Assembly: GCF_033115175.1 (NCBI RefSeq)
Contig: NC_084850.1
Location: 19,747,218 to 19,811,217 of the forward strand
Reading direction: 5' to 3'
Length of the DNA: 64,000 nucleotides
From: Lepus europaeus
Lineage: Eukaryota; Chordata; Mammalia; Lagomorpha; Leporidae
Positions 1-11,454 of this stretch are shown here, piece by piece; position 1 is the stretch's first letter; the number at the start of each line of letters is the position of its first letter. The translations under genes were made by a program, and so were the position numbers. The notes beneath the pieces were generated by a model, which was not told the origin of the DNA, made no database searches, and saw only the letters and a list, made by a program, of their open reading frames with translations.

Positions 1-589
1 CCACCATCTCATCACACTCATCTAGCTTCTTTCCTTAATTAATTGCAAGTAAAGCTTCTTATTTGGGAAACACATTGAAATGGTCCCTTTTCTCCAGGCA
101 AAATAGTGTAAAAGCCACAAATCCTAATGAAACATATTACAGAAGCTGGGCAGTAGGGTGCTAGTGGGTATTTTCTGATTTTAGATAAAATACACTTTTG
201 AATGATTGACTAGTGATTTAAACGTTTCTTTTCCTATAGGATAATGCAACATGTTGTATTTCTTTCCACCTCTAAGTGGGATTTGGAGTGAAAAGACTCA
301 CGTTACGTTTAATGTAACAGAAGCCAATTAGGAAATCAAATGAGGCTTGGGCTTGCTATGAGCACCAGCCATTAATCAGGCTCTTCCTATTTACCAAGTG
401 TTCCGCTGCCATTCTTACTAGAATAATAGGAGAATTTGTATGACCTGAATGAATTTCCTAAACTACAAGCTTAGAAGTAAGGGGGAGTCTAAATCTTTCA
501 TGACTTGTGAGGTGAAATGCAGCTTAAATTTATAGTGCTAAAAGAGGCCTAGACTGAGAATCTGTAACTAGCCATGAGAACATATATAT
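1..589. other. Intergenic, nothing recognised
   Basis: AT-rich sequence with no long open frame, no RNA gene and no repeat I can name. Confidence 0.5.
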
Positions 590-745
590 TTCTGCTCTTT
601 CATTACCCCTGGGCCTCAGTTTCCTTATGTGTAAAAATGGAAATAATAATCTGCCAATTTCCCAAAGCTGCCATAGAAGCAGATCAAATGAGATGATATT
701 TCAAAGGCAATTTTCAAAGTATAAAGTGATATATAAAATGGATAT
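590..745 (+). repeat. MIR-like ancient SINE
   Basis: It carries the MIR core phrase (gggcctcagtttcctta, then an aaaatggaaataataat-like stretch and aaatgagatgat). It is old and diverged, and the ends are approximate. Confidence 0.5.
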
Positions 746-989
746 GATCACCATCTGTAAAATGGAATTTGCAGTAGCAAGCAAACTAATTTATATCTCT
801 CTTCCATTTCTTCTAAATTTTTTATAAAAATTTCAAAAGCTTACCTGGCATCCAATAAATAAATCATGGAGCATTCACCAACAGAATATTATGTAGCCAT
901 TAAAAGGTATAAGATAGTTCTATATCAGGCAAGAAAAGGCACATTGAGGAAGGGGATGAAACTTGAAGGCTTTTCCTTTATATGCCATT

Positions 990-1430
990 CAAATCTATAC
1001 CACATGATTCTTTTACAGTGGTTATATGCTACTTAAGTATTTCAAAATTTTTATATATTCCAAAATTGAATACGTTTTAAAAATTGAGGGAAGGTGGGAG
1101 AAGGTAGGGAAGACAGGAAGGAAAGGGAAGAAAGAGATAGGAAGGAAGAATGGGGGTTAAATAAGCTTCCTTTATACTGCCAATAGTTCTTTATTATTTG
1201 ATTATTTTATAATGAGCATACATTACTCTCATAACTTTTTAAAACTGAAATAAAGAAGAAAAGGAGAAAAAGAGAGGAAGGGTGGGGATCAAAGACTTGC
1301 ATTTTATACCTCATGCAATTATATACAATTTGGCTCTTTTATGATGAGTATTTGCTACTTTTATAATGTAAAATTTTTAAAGGAAGAAAGTAGGAAGGGC
1401 AGAGAAGGAGGTAACAAGGGAGACAGGTGG
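990..1430. repeat. Three diverged tandem units, AT block plus purine tract
   Basis: A block resembling tttataatgagtatttgctac / aaaatttttaaa followed by a GGAA/GGGA-rich tract occurs about three times (near 1010, 1203 and 1337). The preceding 860-990 stretch resembles an old L1 3' end. Divergence is high, so unit borders are approximate. Confidence 0.4.
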
Positions 1431-1517
1431 AAGGAAGGAAGGAATTAAGGAAGGAAGGAAGGAGGGAGGGAGGGAGGAAGGGAGGGAGGGAGGAAGGCAG
1501 GGAGGGAGAGAGGGAGA
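1431..1517. repeat. (GGAA/GGGA)n purine microsatellite
   Basis: Near-pure purine run of ggaa and ggga tetramers. It could form triplex or non-B DNA. The minus-strand open frame across it is low-complexity and not a gene. Confidence 0.85.
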
Positions 1518-2290
1518 AACTTACCTGAGAACTGGGTTTCTTGAACTTCCCACCTCGTTGCCACTGTGGGCTCCAAAAAAAGAGTTTGCTTTAGGACCGA
1601 CCAGAGCTGGTCTCTAAATTCCTGCGTTTGGTGTGAAATGGAATGAGTACAATACAAGACACTTGTTATCTGCTGGCTGTGTCCCAGTCACCTTCCTCCC
1701 TAGATAAAGCCAGCCTCTCTGTGCTTCTCTTTATGGCACTTATTGACCCACATAGATCCTCTTTTTGTGGCTTGTAGCACGTCATGGGGCTGGTCTCTGG
1801 AGCATAAAATAAGTATGAGCAATGTTCTCAGGTTATAACATACCTGCAATAAGCCATTAATTTGAGGGCTCTTTCCCAGTTTTCACTAAGGATTATTTTG
1901 AGTTCCTAGTTCATTATTGCTTTAATTAAATCGGATATATTAAATGGGTACTTGCTCTCTTAGCTAAGGCTCATTTCATTTTATTGAGAAAATGAGGAAA
2001 GGAGGGGGGGGCTGGTGTTCAAAACTCTGAGCAGAAAGCAAAGGTCAAGAAGGCATTAACATGTTGACATCTCAAGCTGTCAGTAAGGTGAAGCCAGAGG
2101 TTTACCCTCACTGGAGATCCCTTCTTCAAATCACCTTGAAAGTAAACAGATCTACTAAGCTGGTCTTGTGTCATTCTTGAGAGGGGGATTGTAGTTTTTA
2201 CCCCAGAATATGTCATTACATTAGCCTTTGGGGCCAATGGAAAAATCACCAAATCCCATTAAAGATCTGGCAATGACCCTCATCAACCTC
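1518..2290. other. Intergenic, nothing recognised
   Basis: Unique-looking sequence with a G9 run near 2004. No supported gene on either strand. Confidence 0.45.
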
Positions 2291-2440
2291 TACCCTTCAC
2301 AGATGTGGATCCTGCAATCCGCAGGGTAAAATGACGTGTCCAAGTCTATAGAGCTTGTGAGAGGCAGTGCAGGAGCTAGAAACCAGGTCTCACAACTCCC
2401 AGACCAGCGCACTTTCCACTCCATCTTGTGAAAATATTCA
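2291..2440 (+). repeat. Ancient mammalian-wide repeat fragment (MIR/L2 class)
   Basis: It has the pattern 'gtccaagtctatagagcttgtgagaggcagtgcaggagctagaaaccaggtctc' in broken form, resembling the widespread 'accaggtctcctgactcc' MIR3/L2-type relics. Class assignment is tentative. Confidence 0.35.
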
Positions 2441-2574
2441 GTCTAATAGGAGACTGAATCAACCACATTTGCTGGTCTCAATTCTCCACAGGGTAAGAAG
2501 GAAGTTGTGGTTATATCAGAAACATCCATTATTCACCCCCATTCTAGAAGCTGTGATCAATATGACAGCCTAGG

Positions 2575-2765
2575 CTTTGCAGAAAGGTAGACATGATTTG
2601 AATCTCAGTGTGTAACTTCAAGCCAGTTCCCTGATATCTCTGGAGCCCCAGTGCCCTCACTTGCAAAATGTTGATAATGGAACTCACTTCGTATCACTGA
2701 GAAGATCTTGTGAGACAAGGTATATAAAGTTCTTGGCCCAGTGTCTGGCATAGGATTCCAGCATC
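2575..2765 (+). repeat. MIR-like ancient SINE
   Basis: Core phrases include gatttgaatctcagtgtgtaa, ccctcacttgcaaaatg and agttcttggcccagtgtctggc. Old and diverged. Confidence 0.55.
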
Positions 2766-3039
2766 CTTGCTCTCGTCTAGGACTCTGAGACTCTTTTCCA
2801 CTAGGCACTAGATTAAGTTTGTGTGATTTGATCCACACAAAGCTTATAAGAAGTTGTGGAGCAATTGCCAAGGAGCATCTGGGAACATTGCTGGCATTAG
2901 TTTATATTTCACACCATGTCTGCTTGTTGTTCTGTCTCCCCTCACAACACAAAGATCTGGAAGGGCAGATCTTTTTCAATGGCTCACACACTGCTCAGAG
3001 CACACAAGGCGCACAGTCTATGTCTCATAAATGAATGAC

Positions 3040-3170
3040 TTTGCCTTTCTCATGTACTAGAGTATTAGCTTTCTGAGGACAGGGAACTATCTCTATTCTC
3101 CTTGCCCTGCCCTAGGAGTTTGCACAGTACCTTACACGTAGTATATGCTTAATATCTGAATAGAAAAGAG
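3040..3170 (+). repeat. L2-like 3' fragment
   Basis: It reads like an L2 3' end: 'gaggacagggaactatct', then 'gcacagtaccttacacgtagtatatgcttaata'-type sequence. Diverged. Confidence 0.5.
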
Positions 3171-4140
3171 AATTAAAGGAGAATACATTCATATACTTGG
3201 ATATGTCAAAAATGTATCTAGAAGGAGACCTTACTGAGAATAGTTGCTTTTAGAAATGGAGACTGAAGGATCTAGAGTGGGAGGGAAACACTTTTTGCTG
3301 TATATGCTGTTGTCTAGAATTTTAATCATATACATGTGTTATTTTTTCAGAGAAGAGCATTATGTTTGTTTTGTTAAAAACCCAATGTAGTGCAAATGAA
3401 ATAATTGACTAGAAAATGAAACATATACAAAAAACTGAAGAGGTTGGAACTCTTTACTTGGGAAGTAAACATTCACCTGGGTGAGTTTCAATGGAAGCTC
3501 TTTCTCTGGAAGGTTATAAAGAGAATGCTGACCACCTGTTCTTCGTATCTACAGAGTAATGGGAAACGGACTGAAGTCACAGTGGGAGCTGTTAGACATA
3601 AATAAAAGTCATTATGGATGACAGGTATTGATAAGCACCAGAAAAGGCTATCATGGGTTGTTATGAGCCATCCATCCTTAGAAACCCCAAGGTCTATGTA
3701 GCCACATGGCTCTGTGAATTGTCCTCCGACAGAGAAGGCTGAGCTGTATGACTTGTTGAGACCCTATCTCCACTTCTAACACTTGAAAAGACCATAAATA
3801 TGTTAGCACTCCAGATTGTCTTTGTTCCCTCTCCTTTGTCCTGGTATGAGCATCCCATCAGCCTCAACTACAGAAGCAGTGAAAGAGCCCGATGCTGGAG
3901 AACTCGTGAGTATTGATGGCTTCCTAAGGGATTCTGAAGGACAATTCATCTTATCTTTGATCTCCACCTTAAACACTACCATCCAACAGACTCCTAGCTC
4001 ATTGTCACCCCCATGAATGCCTTCATACTTTCACTACATATATGAGCATCCTTTAACCATATATACTACCATTTTATATAATATTGCTATGTCTTTAAAC
4101 ATCACAGAATTTTGCATGATTTTAAACATAACATAAAAAG
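3171..4140. other. Intergenic, nothing recognised
   Basis: No gene or nameable repeat seen. An open frame at 3816-4016 (66 codons) has no recognisable features. Confidence 0.4.
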
Positions 4141-4160
4141 TATCGTACCACAAAAGAATC

Positions 4161-4890
4161 TCTCCGAAGGGAGGAGAGAACCTCCACTTTGACTATGACC
4201 CTATCGGAATAAGATCAAAGTCAGCGAACTCTAAAGGCTTCCATAGCCCTGGCAACTCATGACTAGAGCCTAGGGAGATTACTGACGCCATGAACAGGAG
4301 TGTCAAATTGTTAAGTCAGCAACAGGAGTCACTGTGTACTTACACCCCATGTGGGATCTGTCCCTAATGTGTCGTCTAAAGCCAAGTGATGCTATGACTG
4401 GTACTGAAACAGTATTTTTATACTTTGCGTTTCTGTGTGGGCACAGACTGATGAGGTCTTTGCTAATTATATACTGAAGTGATCTTCTGTATATAAAGAG
4501 AATTGGAAATGAAAAAAAAAAAACCTGGTGTTAAAATGGAAATGGCATAGAAAATTAATTAATTTGAAAAAAAAATTATGTAGGATCTCTGTCTTTAATG
4601 TGCTGTACATTGCTATTTAATGCTATAATTAGTAATCCAATGGTAGTTTTTTTACTTGATGTTGCTATATGGGCAAAATGTTGAAATCTTTACCTAATAT
4701 ATACTAAACTGATCTTCTGTATACAAAGAGAATTGAAAATGAATCTTTACATGAATGGAAGGGGAAAGGGAGCGGGAAAGGGGAGGGTTGCGGGCGGGAG
4801 GGAAGCTATGGGAGGGGGGAAGCCATTGTAACCCATAAGCTATACTTTGGATATTTATATTCATTAAATAAAAGTTTAATAAAAAAAAAA
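4161..4890 (+). mobile_element. 5'-truncated L1, 3'UTR only
   Basis: Lagomorph-type L1 3'UTR: a polypurine block of gggagagg/gcgggaaaggggaggg type at about 4760-4820, then attaaataaaagtttaataaa and poly(A). The flank AAAGAATC occurs just before 4161 and again after the A tail, a short target-site duplication. An internal block is present twice (about 4341-4515 and 4574-4745), each ending in 'gatcttctgtataYaaagagaattg'. No ORF2 remains. Confidence 0.85.
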
Positions 4891-4904
4891 GAATCAATAC
4901 AGCA

Positions 4905-5105
4905 TAGGAGCTAATGATAGACTCTGAAGCCAGACTTCTTGGGCTCCCTAATGTCTCACTGCCTCAGTGTCCTTGCCTACAAAATGGAAATGATGATGAT
5001 GATAATATCCACCTCCAGTCTTTGCACAGTGTAAGTGAAACAATATACGTAAAGCGCTTGGAATACTGCCTGATGCATAATAAATGCTTTATAAGTATTA
5101 GCCAT
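4905..5105 (+). repeat. MIR-like ancient SINE
   Basis: It contains actctgaagccagacttctt, aaaatggaaatgatgatgatg, taaagcgcttggaatactgcct and aataaatgctttataagtattagc, the usual MIR order. Confidence 0.65.
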
Positions 5106-5139
5106 TGTTACCTATCTACCTGTAACTTATTTTTCGGAC

Positions 5140-5680
5140 TCAACAGTGTTCATTTAGTCAATAATCATTTAAGTGCCTACTATTTACAAGGTATAATTCT
5201 AAGATATCAGGGACGCAGTAGTGTACAAAACAAATAACTCTCCCTTGCTTCATAAAGTTTATGTCCTAGTGATAGTAGACAGATAATACACAAGAAAAAT
5301 AAATAAAATATACCATAGTAGAAAGTGTTAAATATCACTGAGAAAAATGAAGTGGGAAAGGGTGTAAGGGTTTTTGGAAGGGAAGGGGGGAGTACAATTG
5401 TAAATGTGGTGATCCGAGATGTTCTCCCTGACAAAGTGAATTTGAACAGAGAAGGGAAAAGGCATTCAGGGCAAGAGGAAATACTCTGAGCACCACAGAG
5501 TGGTTGAAGTCTTTCTGGGAGCACTACTGACAGCCAGTGTGCTGGAGTAGAGCGAAGAAAGGGGAAAACAGGAGGTAAGCAAGATTTTGGAAGGGCGAAT
5601 CCCACAGAGTCTTAAGAGCCATTTAAAAAAACTTTAGCTTTATTTTGGAGAGATGAGGAGCCTTTGCAGAGGTTTTATAA
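5140..5680 (+). repeat. Ancient mammalian-wide repeat
   Basis: The phrase order (taagtgcctactatttacaaggtat, then tatcagggacgcagtagtgtacaaaacaaa and gagaagggaaaaggcattcagggcaagagg) is a well-known old interspersed repeat of mammals. Related text resumes near 7290-7420 after a younger interruption. I do not assign the family. Confidence 0.45.
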
Positions 5681-6560
5681 ACTTTTTATCCTGAAATAAT
5701 ATCCAAAATCATAGAAGAGTTGTAGGGATACTATAAAGAATTCTTAAAGATATTTCATTTAGATTTTCTAATTTTTTGCATTTGGTTACATTTGCCTTAT
5801 CTCTCCATATATTTTTGAAGCTTTTGAAAGTAAATTAGAGACATCATTTTCCTTCACTCTAAATACTTTAGTAGACATTTTCTCAAGAACAAGAGTGGTT
5901 TCTTGCATAACTACAGTACAATTATTAAAATAAATTTACATTGACAAATCGTGGATAGTCCATGTTCTTATTTAGCCAAATGTCTCATGAATATCCTTTG
6001 CTGCATTTTTCCCTCTGATTCAGGACCCAATCTAGGATTACACATGGCTTTTAGTTGTCATGACTTTTCAGTCCCCTTAAACTGGCAATGTTGCTTAGCC
6101 TTTCTTTGACTTTGAATACATTGACATTTTAGAAACATACAGATCAGTTATTTTATAGAATGCCCAGCAATTTGGGTTGGTCTAATTTTCCCTTGTGGTT
6201 CAAGTTATGCATTTTTAACAAGAAGAGCCCAGGCATGATGTTTTGCATCATCCTCTACAATGCATCACATCAGGACACACAGTTGTCCCATTAGCAAGGA
6301 TGTTCACTTTAACAACTTGGTTATTGTGGTATCTGCCAGATTTCTCCACAGTAAAGTTAACACTTTGCCATTGTGTAATCTGTAAGTGATCTGTGGGTAA
6401 ATACCTTCAGTCTGTGTAAATATCCTGTGCCTCCTGAAATCTTCAATCAGTAGTTTTATCATTCATTGCTAGTTTTTGCCTGATGGTTGCCATGGGGTGA
6501 TTATCTATTTCCATCATTTTTCTACATTTATTAATCAGCTTTCTACCAATACAAAGCATT
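5681..6560. mobile_element. Old L1 (L1M-class) fragment
   Basis: It resembles the ancestral mammalian L1 3' region: 'agtaaattagagacatcat', 'actctaaatactttagtag', 'gaacaagagtggtttcttgcataacta', 'tcaggacccaatctagg', 'cccagcaatttgggttggtct' and 'ttgtcccattagcaaggatg', in that order. Strongly diverged, with no coding capacity. A related fragment lies at 50180-50645. Confidence 0.55.
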
Positions 6561-6564
6561 TTCC

Positions 6565-6985
6565 TGTTGCTGTGGACTCATTTCTGGGAGGAGGAGAGTG
6601 GTGGGGCAAGAGGCGCAGAGTCACTACACAGACCCTGGGAGTTGGGTGAAAGCAGGCCTGAGGCAAGCAGCCTGCAGACTCATTTATTTCAGTTGCTACA
6701 GCAGCTTATATAGCCAAGGCAGCCAGTCCGGTCAAGGGGCAGTCTATACCCTAACCAATCATACCCTGTTGCCAGGCAGTTTCCAAAGCCATCCAATCAC
6801 AGCCTGTTGCCAGGCAGGCTTCACTGTCATGTGGTTTCTGAAACCATCCAATCACAGCCTGTTGCCAGGCAGGCTCCACTGTCATGTGGTTTCCAAAACC
6901 ATCCAATCACAGCCTGTTGTGAGGCAGTTTCTGTTGCCAGCAGCCATCTTGGCATGGCCTTCTCATTCCACCACATTTTCCCTTC
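6565..6985 (+). mobile_element. Probable solo LTR with 55-bp CCAAT repeats
   Basis: CCAATCA boxes lie at 6755, 6793, 6848 and 6903, each followed by a cctgttgccaggcag-like word at 6765, 6803, 6858 and 6913. The last two steps are exactly 55 bp. A TATA-like ttatatag precedes them at about 6706. Enhancer-type direct repeats next to a TATA element suggest a retroviral LTR, but I cannot fix TG...CA ends or a target duplication. An open frame here merely reads through the repeats. Confidence 0.5.
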
Positions 6986-6999
6986 TCTTATATCCATTC

Positions 7000-8987
7000 A
7001 TCCATTCATTTTTATCAGTATAGACTCAAAAATTCCCATTTTAATCAGTGTGTGACAATCTATTACTATTATTATGTTGATGCTCAAATCATCCCAGATT
7101 TAGCCAATGGAAGCCCTTTCAAATGGGTGTCCCTTTGACATATTCCTAAAATTCCTTGAGCACTTCCTTACTTTCTTGAACAAGATGTTCCTGATTTATC
7201 TCGCATATTTCCCCACCTCTTACCAAGAATCCACCATTTCTGTAAGGACCCTTGGTTCCTTTTAAAGAAGAATGGTGTCTAGAAACCAAGACCTAAGAGT
7301 CTAGAACAGAAGAGGGATGCAATCTGATGTGTTCTGAAAGAGCCATTCAGACTGCTGTGCTAAGAATGAACTCTAAGGCAGGAAGATGCCTCTGTGTTCA
7401 CAGAATAGACTGACTTCTCTGCAATGCAAATCCACTGCGTGGCTTTTCTGCTAAAACTCTTTGACAAGAGAATACACATATAATATTAAAACCGGCGGCA
7501 TTTCAAAGAAATTTCTGCCATAGTCTGGTCTCTTGGGATTTTTCCACCTTCGTCTCCCTACTGCTCCCTTTCTTCTTATGTTTTACCTAGCATAAATCAC
7601 TTAGCATTCCCAAATGATTGGTCCTGTGAACATGAGGCTTGAGGAAGTTCAGAGTCACTAGGGACTTGCCCCATTACACAATTAGAGCTACAGTCTTACA
7701 GTCTAGAGTGCTGGAGTCCTTGAGGCTAAATAGGGGTAGCAAGATTTCAGGAGGGCAGAGACCTGCTCAGATAATCCTGGAGACATGCGTAGGCCAGAAT
7801 TGAAAGGAACCTAGGGCACAGAGAAAAGGGAGACAGGCTTGGCTAACTAAAAGATATAACTCAGTTAATGTTTGAGATTTCTATAAGAACATTCCCTTCT
7901 CTTAGCGCCCTCCAAATCTTACCAAAGCCCAACAATATCTTTCCTCTTGTTATCTGACAGGGAGCTAAGGTCTCCTAAGTCACACCCTCTAAGCCAGCTA
8001 GAAAACTATGGCAGATACTTTCATTAGTCCTCCTGAAATGGCCTAGCTTTCTGAAACATGTGCTTAAGGGCCTTCGACATGAGTTCTCATTAGTAGCTCT
8101 TAGCACCAAACAAAGTTTTCTGGGATCAATGTGTTCCAGCTAAATACTACTACGGATAAATTTGTCATAGAACAAGAATGGGTCATTACTTGTCACACAA
8201 GGTAGAACAAGCAATTTGGAGAACCATGGGGGCATTTCAATAAGAAGGAGTAAAAGATTTATTATTGGATTTGGCTTAGTGACTTTGGAGGGTGTTAGGT
8301 CTCGTGCTTGCCACAGGATGAGTTGCATTCTCTGTTACAAAAACAGCTGCATGATAAGAATTCACTGTAAAAGACTCTGGGAAGATTGTGTCAGCTGGCT
8401 GTAAGACAAGCAATTATCAGAAATATACATCAGTAACATGTTGTGAAGTCAGAAGCCTAGATGATAAAACTTGGGCAAGGGAATCATGTCCCAGAATCCA
8501 ATGGGATCTGTTTTAGACAACCAGGTGGCATTTTCTTTCAGCCTAGTTACAAACTGTTCTCTCTGTGTGTAATATTTAGAAAGGAAGAACAAATAGCATT
8601 TCATGTGGTACAAACTCACCCTTAGCTGGGTAAGAGGAAATCAAGGGCTATGCGATTGTCCGCAACAACTAGCTAATGAATGTGGGCAAGTTTGTTGGAT
8701 TTTCAGAGAAGACATCAATTATCATTAACTTATTCTAGTGTCAGAAACAAGTTTCAAACCACCTGTCTAGCTGATTATGCCCACTATGGGAATTGCAGTT
8801 CAAAGTAGAAGCATGAAGAGGTAGTCAATGATCCATCTTGTGGAAAGTCTCTTGAATAACCTGGATTTATCTCATTTTAGAGGCTTTTAGGTATCCTTCT
8901 CAAGGAAACATGAAAGGATGGTAATTTTAACTCTCTATCTGTTTTTTAAAAAGGTTTATATTTATTTATTTAATGATTATCCTTCTT
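7000..8987. other. Intergenic with old repeat debris
   Basis: About 7290-7860 looks like a continuation of the ancient repeat at 5140-5680. I recognise nothing in the remainder, and the short overlapping opposite-strand frames near 8140-8404 are not supported. Confidence 0.35.
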
Positions 8988-9299
8988 TTTAAAAGATTTA
9001 TATTTATTTATTTATTTGAAAAGGTGAGTTACAGAGAGATCTTCAATCCATTGGGTTCACTCCCCAGATGGCCACAACAGCCAGGGCTGGGCTAAGCTGT
9101 CAGGAGCCAGGGGTTTTATCCAGGTTTCCCACGTGGGTAGCAGGGGACTAAACACCTGAACCATCTTCAACTGCTTTCCCAGGCCATTAACAGAGAGCTG
9201 GATTGGAAGTAGGGCAGCCAACACTTGAACAAGCACCCATATAGAATGCCAGCATCACAGGCGGCAGCTTAATCTCCTGCACAACACTGGCACCTAACA
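8988..9299 (-). mobile_element. Lagomorph C-type SINE
   Basis: In minus orientation: the poly(A)/AATAAA tail appears as aaaagatttatatttatttatttatttg, followed by ggttcactccccagatgg and ending in the tRNA-derived head. Another SINE in opposite orientation starts about 90 bp downstream. Confidence 0.85.
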
Positions 9300-9390
9300 G
9301 TTATTCCAAGTACATATGAGATGTGCGGTGGAAAGTATAAGGCCTCCCTAAATAAAAAGAATATAAGGAGGTATATAAGAAGTAGTACCC

Positions 9391-9759
9391 AGGGCCTGTG
9401 TTGTGGTGCAGCAGATTGGGCCACTGCTTGTGATGCCAACATCCCATATGGTCACTGGTTGAAATCCTGACTGCTTCACTTCCTATCCAGCTCCCTGATA
9501 ATTGGCCTGGGAAAGCAGTGGAAGATAGCCCAAGTGCTTGTCCCCTGCCACCCAGGCATTACAACTCGAGGGAATTCTAGGATCCTGGCTTTAGCCTAGC
9601 CCCAGTCATTGTGCTCATTTAGAGAATAATCTAGCTGGTTGAGGATTCTCTCTCTCTGTCTGTCTCTCTCTCCTCTATCTTTCTCTCTTCTCTCTTTCTC
9701 TCTCTCCCTCCCTCCCCCCATAACTCTTTCAAATAAGTAAATAAATCTTTCTTAAAAAG
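9391..9759 (+). mobile_element. Lagomorph C-type SINE (older)
   Basis: The head 'ggcctgtgttgtggtgcagcag' is followed by 'catcccatatgg', a long CT stretch (9643-9720) and an aataagtaaataaatctttc tail. Flanking agaag..tagtaccc motifs suggest its 3' target duplication was later split by the next SINE. Confidence 0.8.
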
Positions 9760-9770
9760 AAGACATAGTA

Positions 9771-10091
9771 GGCCGGCGCCGTGGCTCAGTAGGCTAATCC
9801 TCCGCCTTGCGGTGCCGGCACACTGGGTTCTAGTCCTGGTCAGGGCACCAGTTCTGTCCTGGTTGCCTCTCTTCCAGCCCTGCTCTCTGCTGTGGCCAGG
9901 GAGTGCAGTGGAGGATGGCCCAAGTGCTTGGGCCCTGTGCCCTGTGGGAGACCAGGAGAAGCACCTGGCTCCTGCCTTCAGATCACCACGGTGCGCCGGC
10001 CGCGGCGGCCATTGGAGGGTGAACCAACTGCAGAAGGAAGACCTTTCTCTCTGTCTCTCTCTCACTGTCCACTGTCAAAAAAAAAAAAAAA
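9771..10091 (+). mobile_element. Young lagomorph C-type SINE with target duplication
   Basis: The head is ggccggcgccgtggctcag, with a CpG-rich body and a pure A tail. An 11-bp direct repeat AAGACATAGTA flanks it at 9760-9770 and 10092-10102. Retained CpGs and an intact tail indicate recent insertion. Open frames on both strands here are SINE-derived. Confidence 0.92.
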
Positions 10092-10102
10092 AGACATAGT
10101 AC

Positions 10103-10849
10103 CCTAATGCTACACAGATTGTAATAGGAATGTAACTCACTCACTACAATACAAGTAAGCCAATTTGTGTCACTCAAAATGGATAGATTTTTTTTTAGTG
10201 GAGTTAAACATTTTCTTCAAAGAAGGCCAAAGAAAACAAGCTGACCATTGCAACCAATAAATCTCTAATATTTATGTCCATCCCTGATTGACTGGGCTTT
10301 TTCTGCTAGCATTATGATGACTTCAGCAGAATTGTTTAGTTAACGTGAGGTCAAGGCCCAATTTTTAGAAGACCAAAGGCTGGGGTTAGTACTGTGAGGG
10401 AAACAAGGACCAGGGGAGACCTGTCAAAGGGAGTCTACAGCCTGAATGGCTATTACATTTTTTCAATAAAGTTATGCAGGGATGACATTTGCAGTAATCA
10501 GTTAACTTCAGAGTCACAGTCATGGGACAAGCCTGAAAGAGAGCTTTTCTTTAAAGTGGTAGGCAAGGGGGCAAAAATAATAGGATAGAGATAAGGGATG
10601 ACACATTAGTGTTCCAGAAGGCACTTAAGTGAAATAACAGCCAAGATTAGTAGAAGGGTAAAGGAAAAGAGGAGGGTGTTGAAGAATCAGAAAATAAATT
10701 TTGTTCTGCTCCCTTGAGTACAAGCTGTCCACTTCTGAAACCAGTAGCTTCTGGAAGATTCCAAAGAATCCAAAGTTTAACTTCTCTAAGTGGAATGGTA
10801 GATATCCATTAATCAGAATGAAGTTATGTATAAATTTTTAATCGGTAAA
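10103..10849. other. Intergenic, nothing recognised
   Basis: AT-rich. It may be the 3' continuation (env or LTR side) of the antisense retroviral relic to its right, but I see no motif to prove it. Confidence 0.35.
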
Positions 10850-11454
10850 CAAGAATCCAAGCATCAATACCTCGGAGTTTTACTTCTGTGCTGGTTGTTA
10901 ACAGTGCTGATAGGGTCCTTCCACTGAAGCTAAAGATCACGGTTTCTTCAATGTCTTTTCCAGAAGACCAAACCTCCAGGCTGAAGATCCTGCAGAGACT
11001 ATACAGATTTTAGAAATGCAGCTTGTCTCTATGGGAGAGATTGTGTGAGTCCCTTGCACTAATATCGTATCTGTTTGTAGTAGGGGAAAATCTAAGACTC
11101 AAGGTGAAACTCCTAGACTCTCTACATAGGAGTGGCCTGTTCTTAATTCCTATGATAATTTGTAGATCCTAGAGTGGGAGTTAATCCTGTAGACTACAAA
11201 GGTAATGAAAACATTTTAGGTTATAGAAGTTTTAAGATTTCTGAAAGTTTTGACAGTTTTACTATTAATATTCCATTAATTTTCTGTACTTCAGATGAGG
11301 ACAATGGAGTACCTGAGTAAAAGATAGAACTTTACAGAACTCCTTAATAACTACATTGATGAAATGAGTTCCCCTGTCATTAGAAAGATAAGGGGGAATT
11401 CTGTAGGTTGAAAAAAAAAAATTAAGAGGCTATCTTTGCCATTGGTAAGACCTC

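Noticed and set aside
5207..5605. 132-codon minus-strand frame
   Set aside because: Covers an ancient interspersed repeat; hydrophobic composition comes from T-rich antisense text.
6598..7055. 141-codon frame with a repeating peptide
   Set aside because: The peptide repeat is a by-product of the 55-bp DNA repeats of the LTR-like element.
9631..10177. Several coding-like frames on both strands
   Set aside because: All derive from two C-type SINEs; the same peptides recur at 13515-13904.
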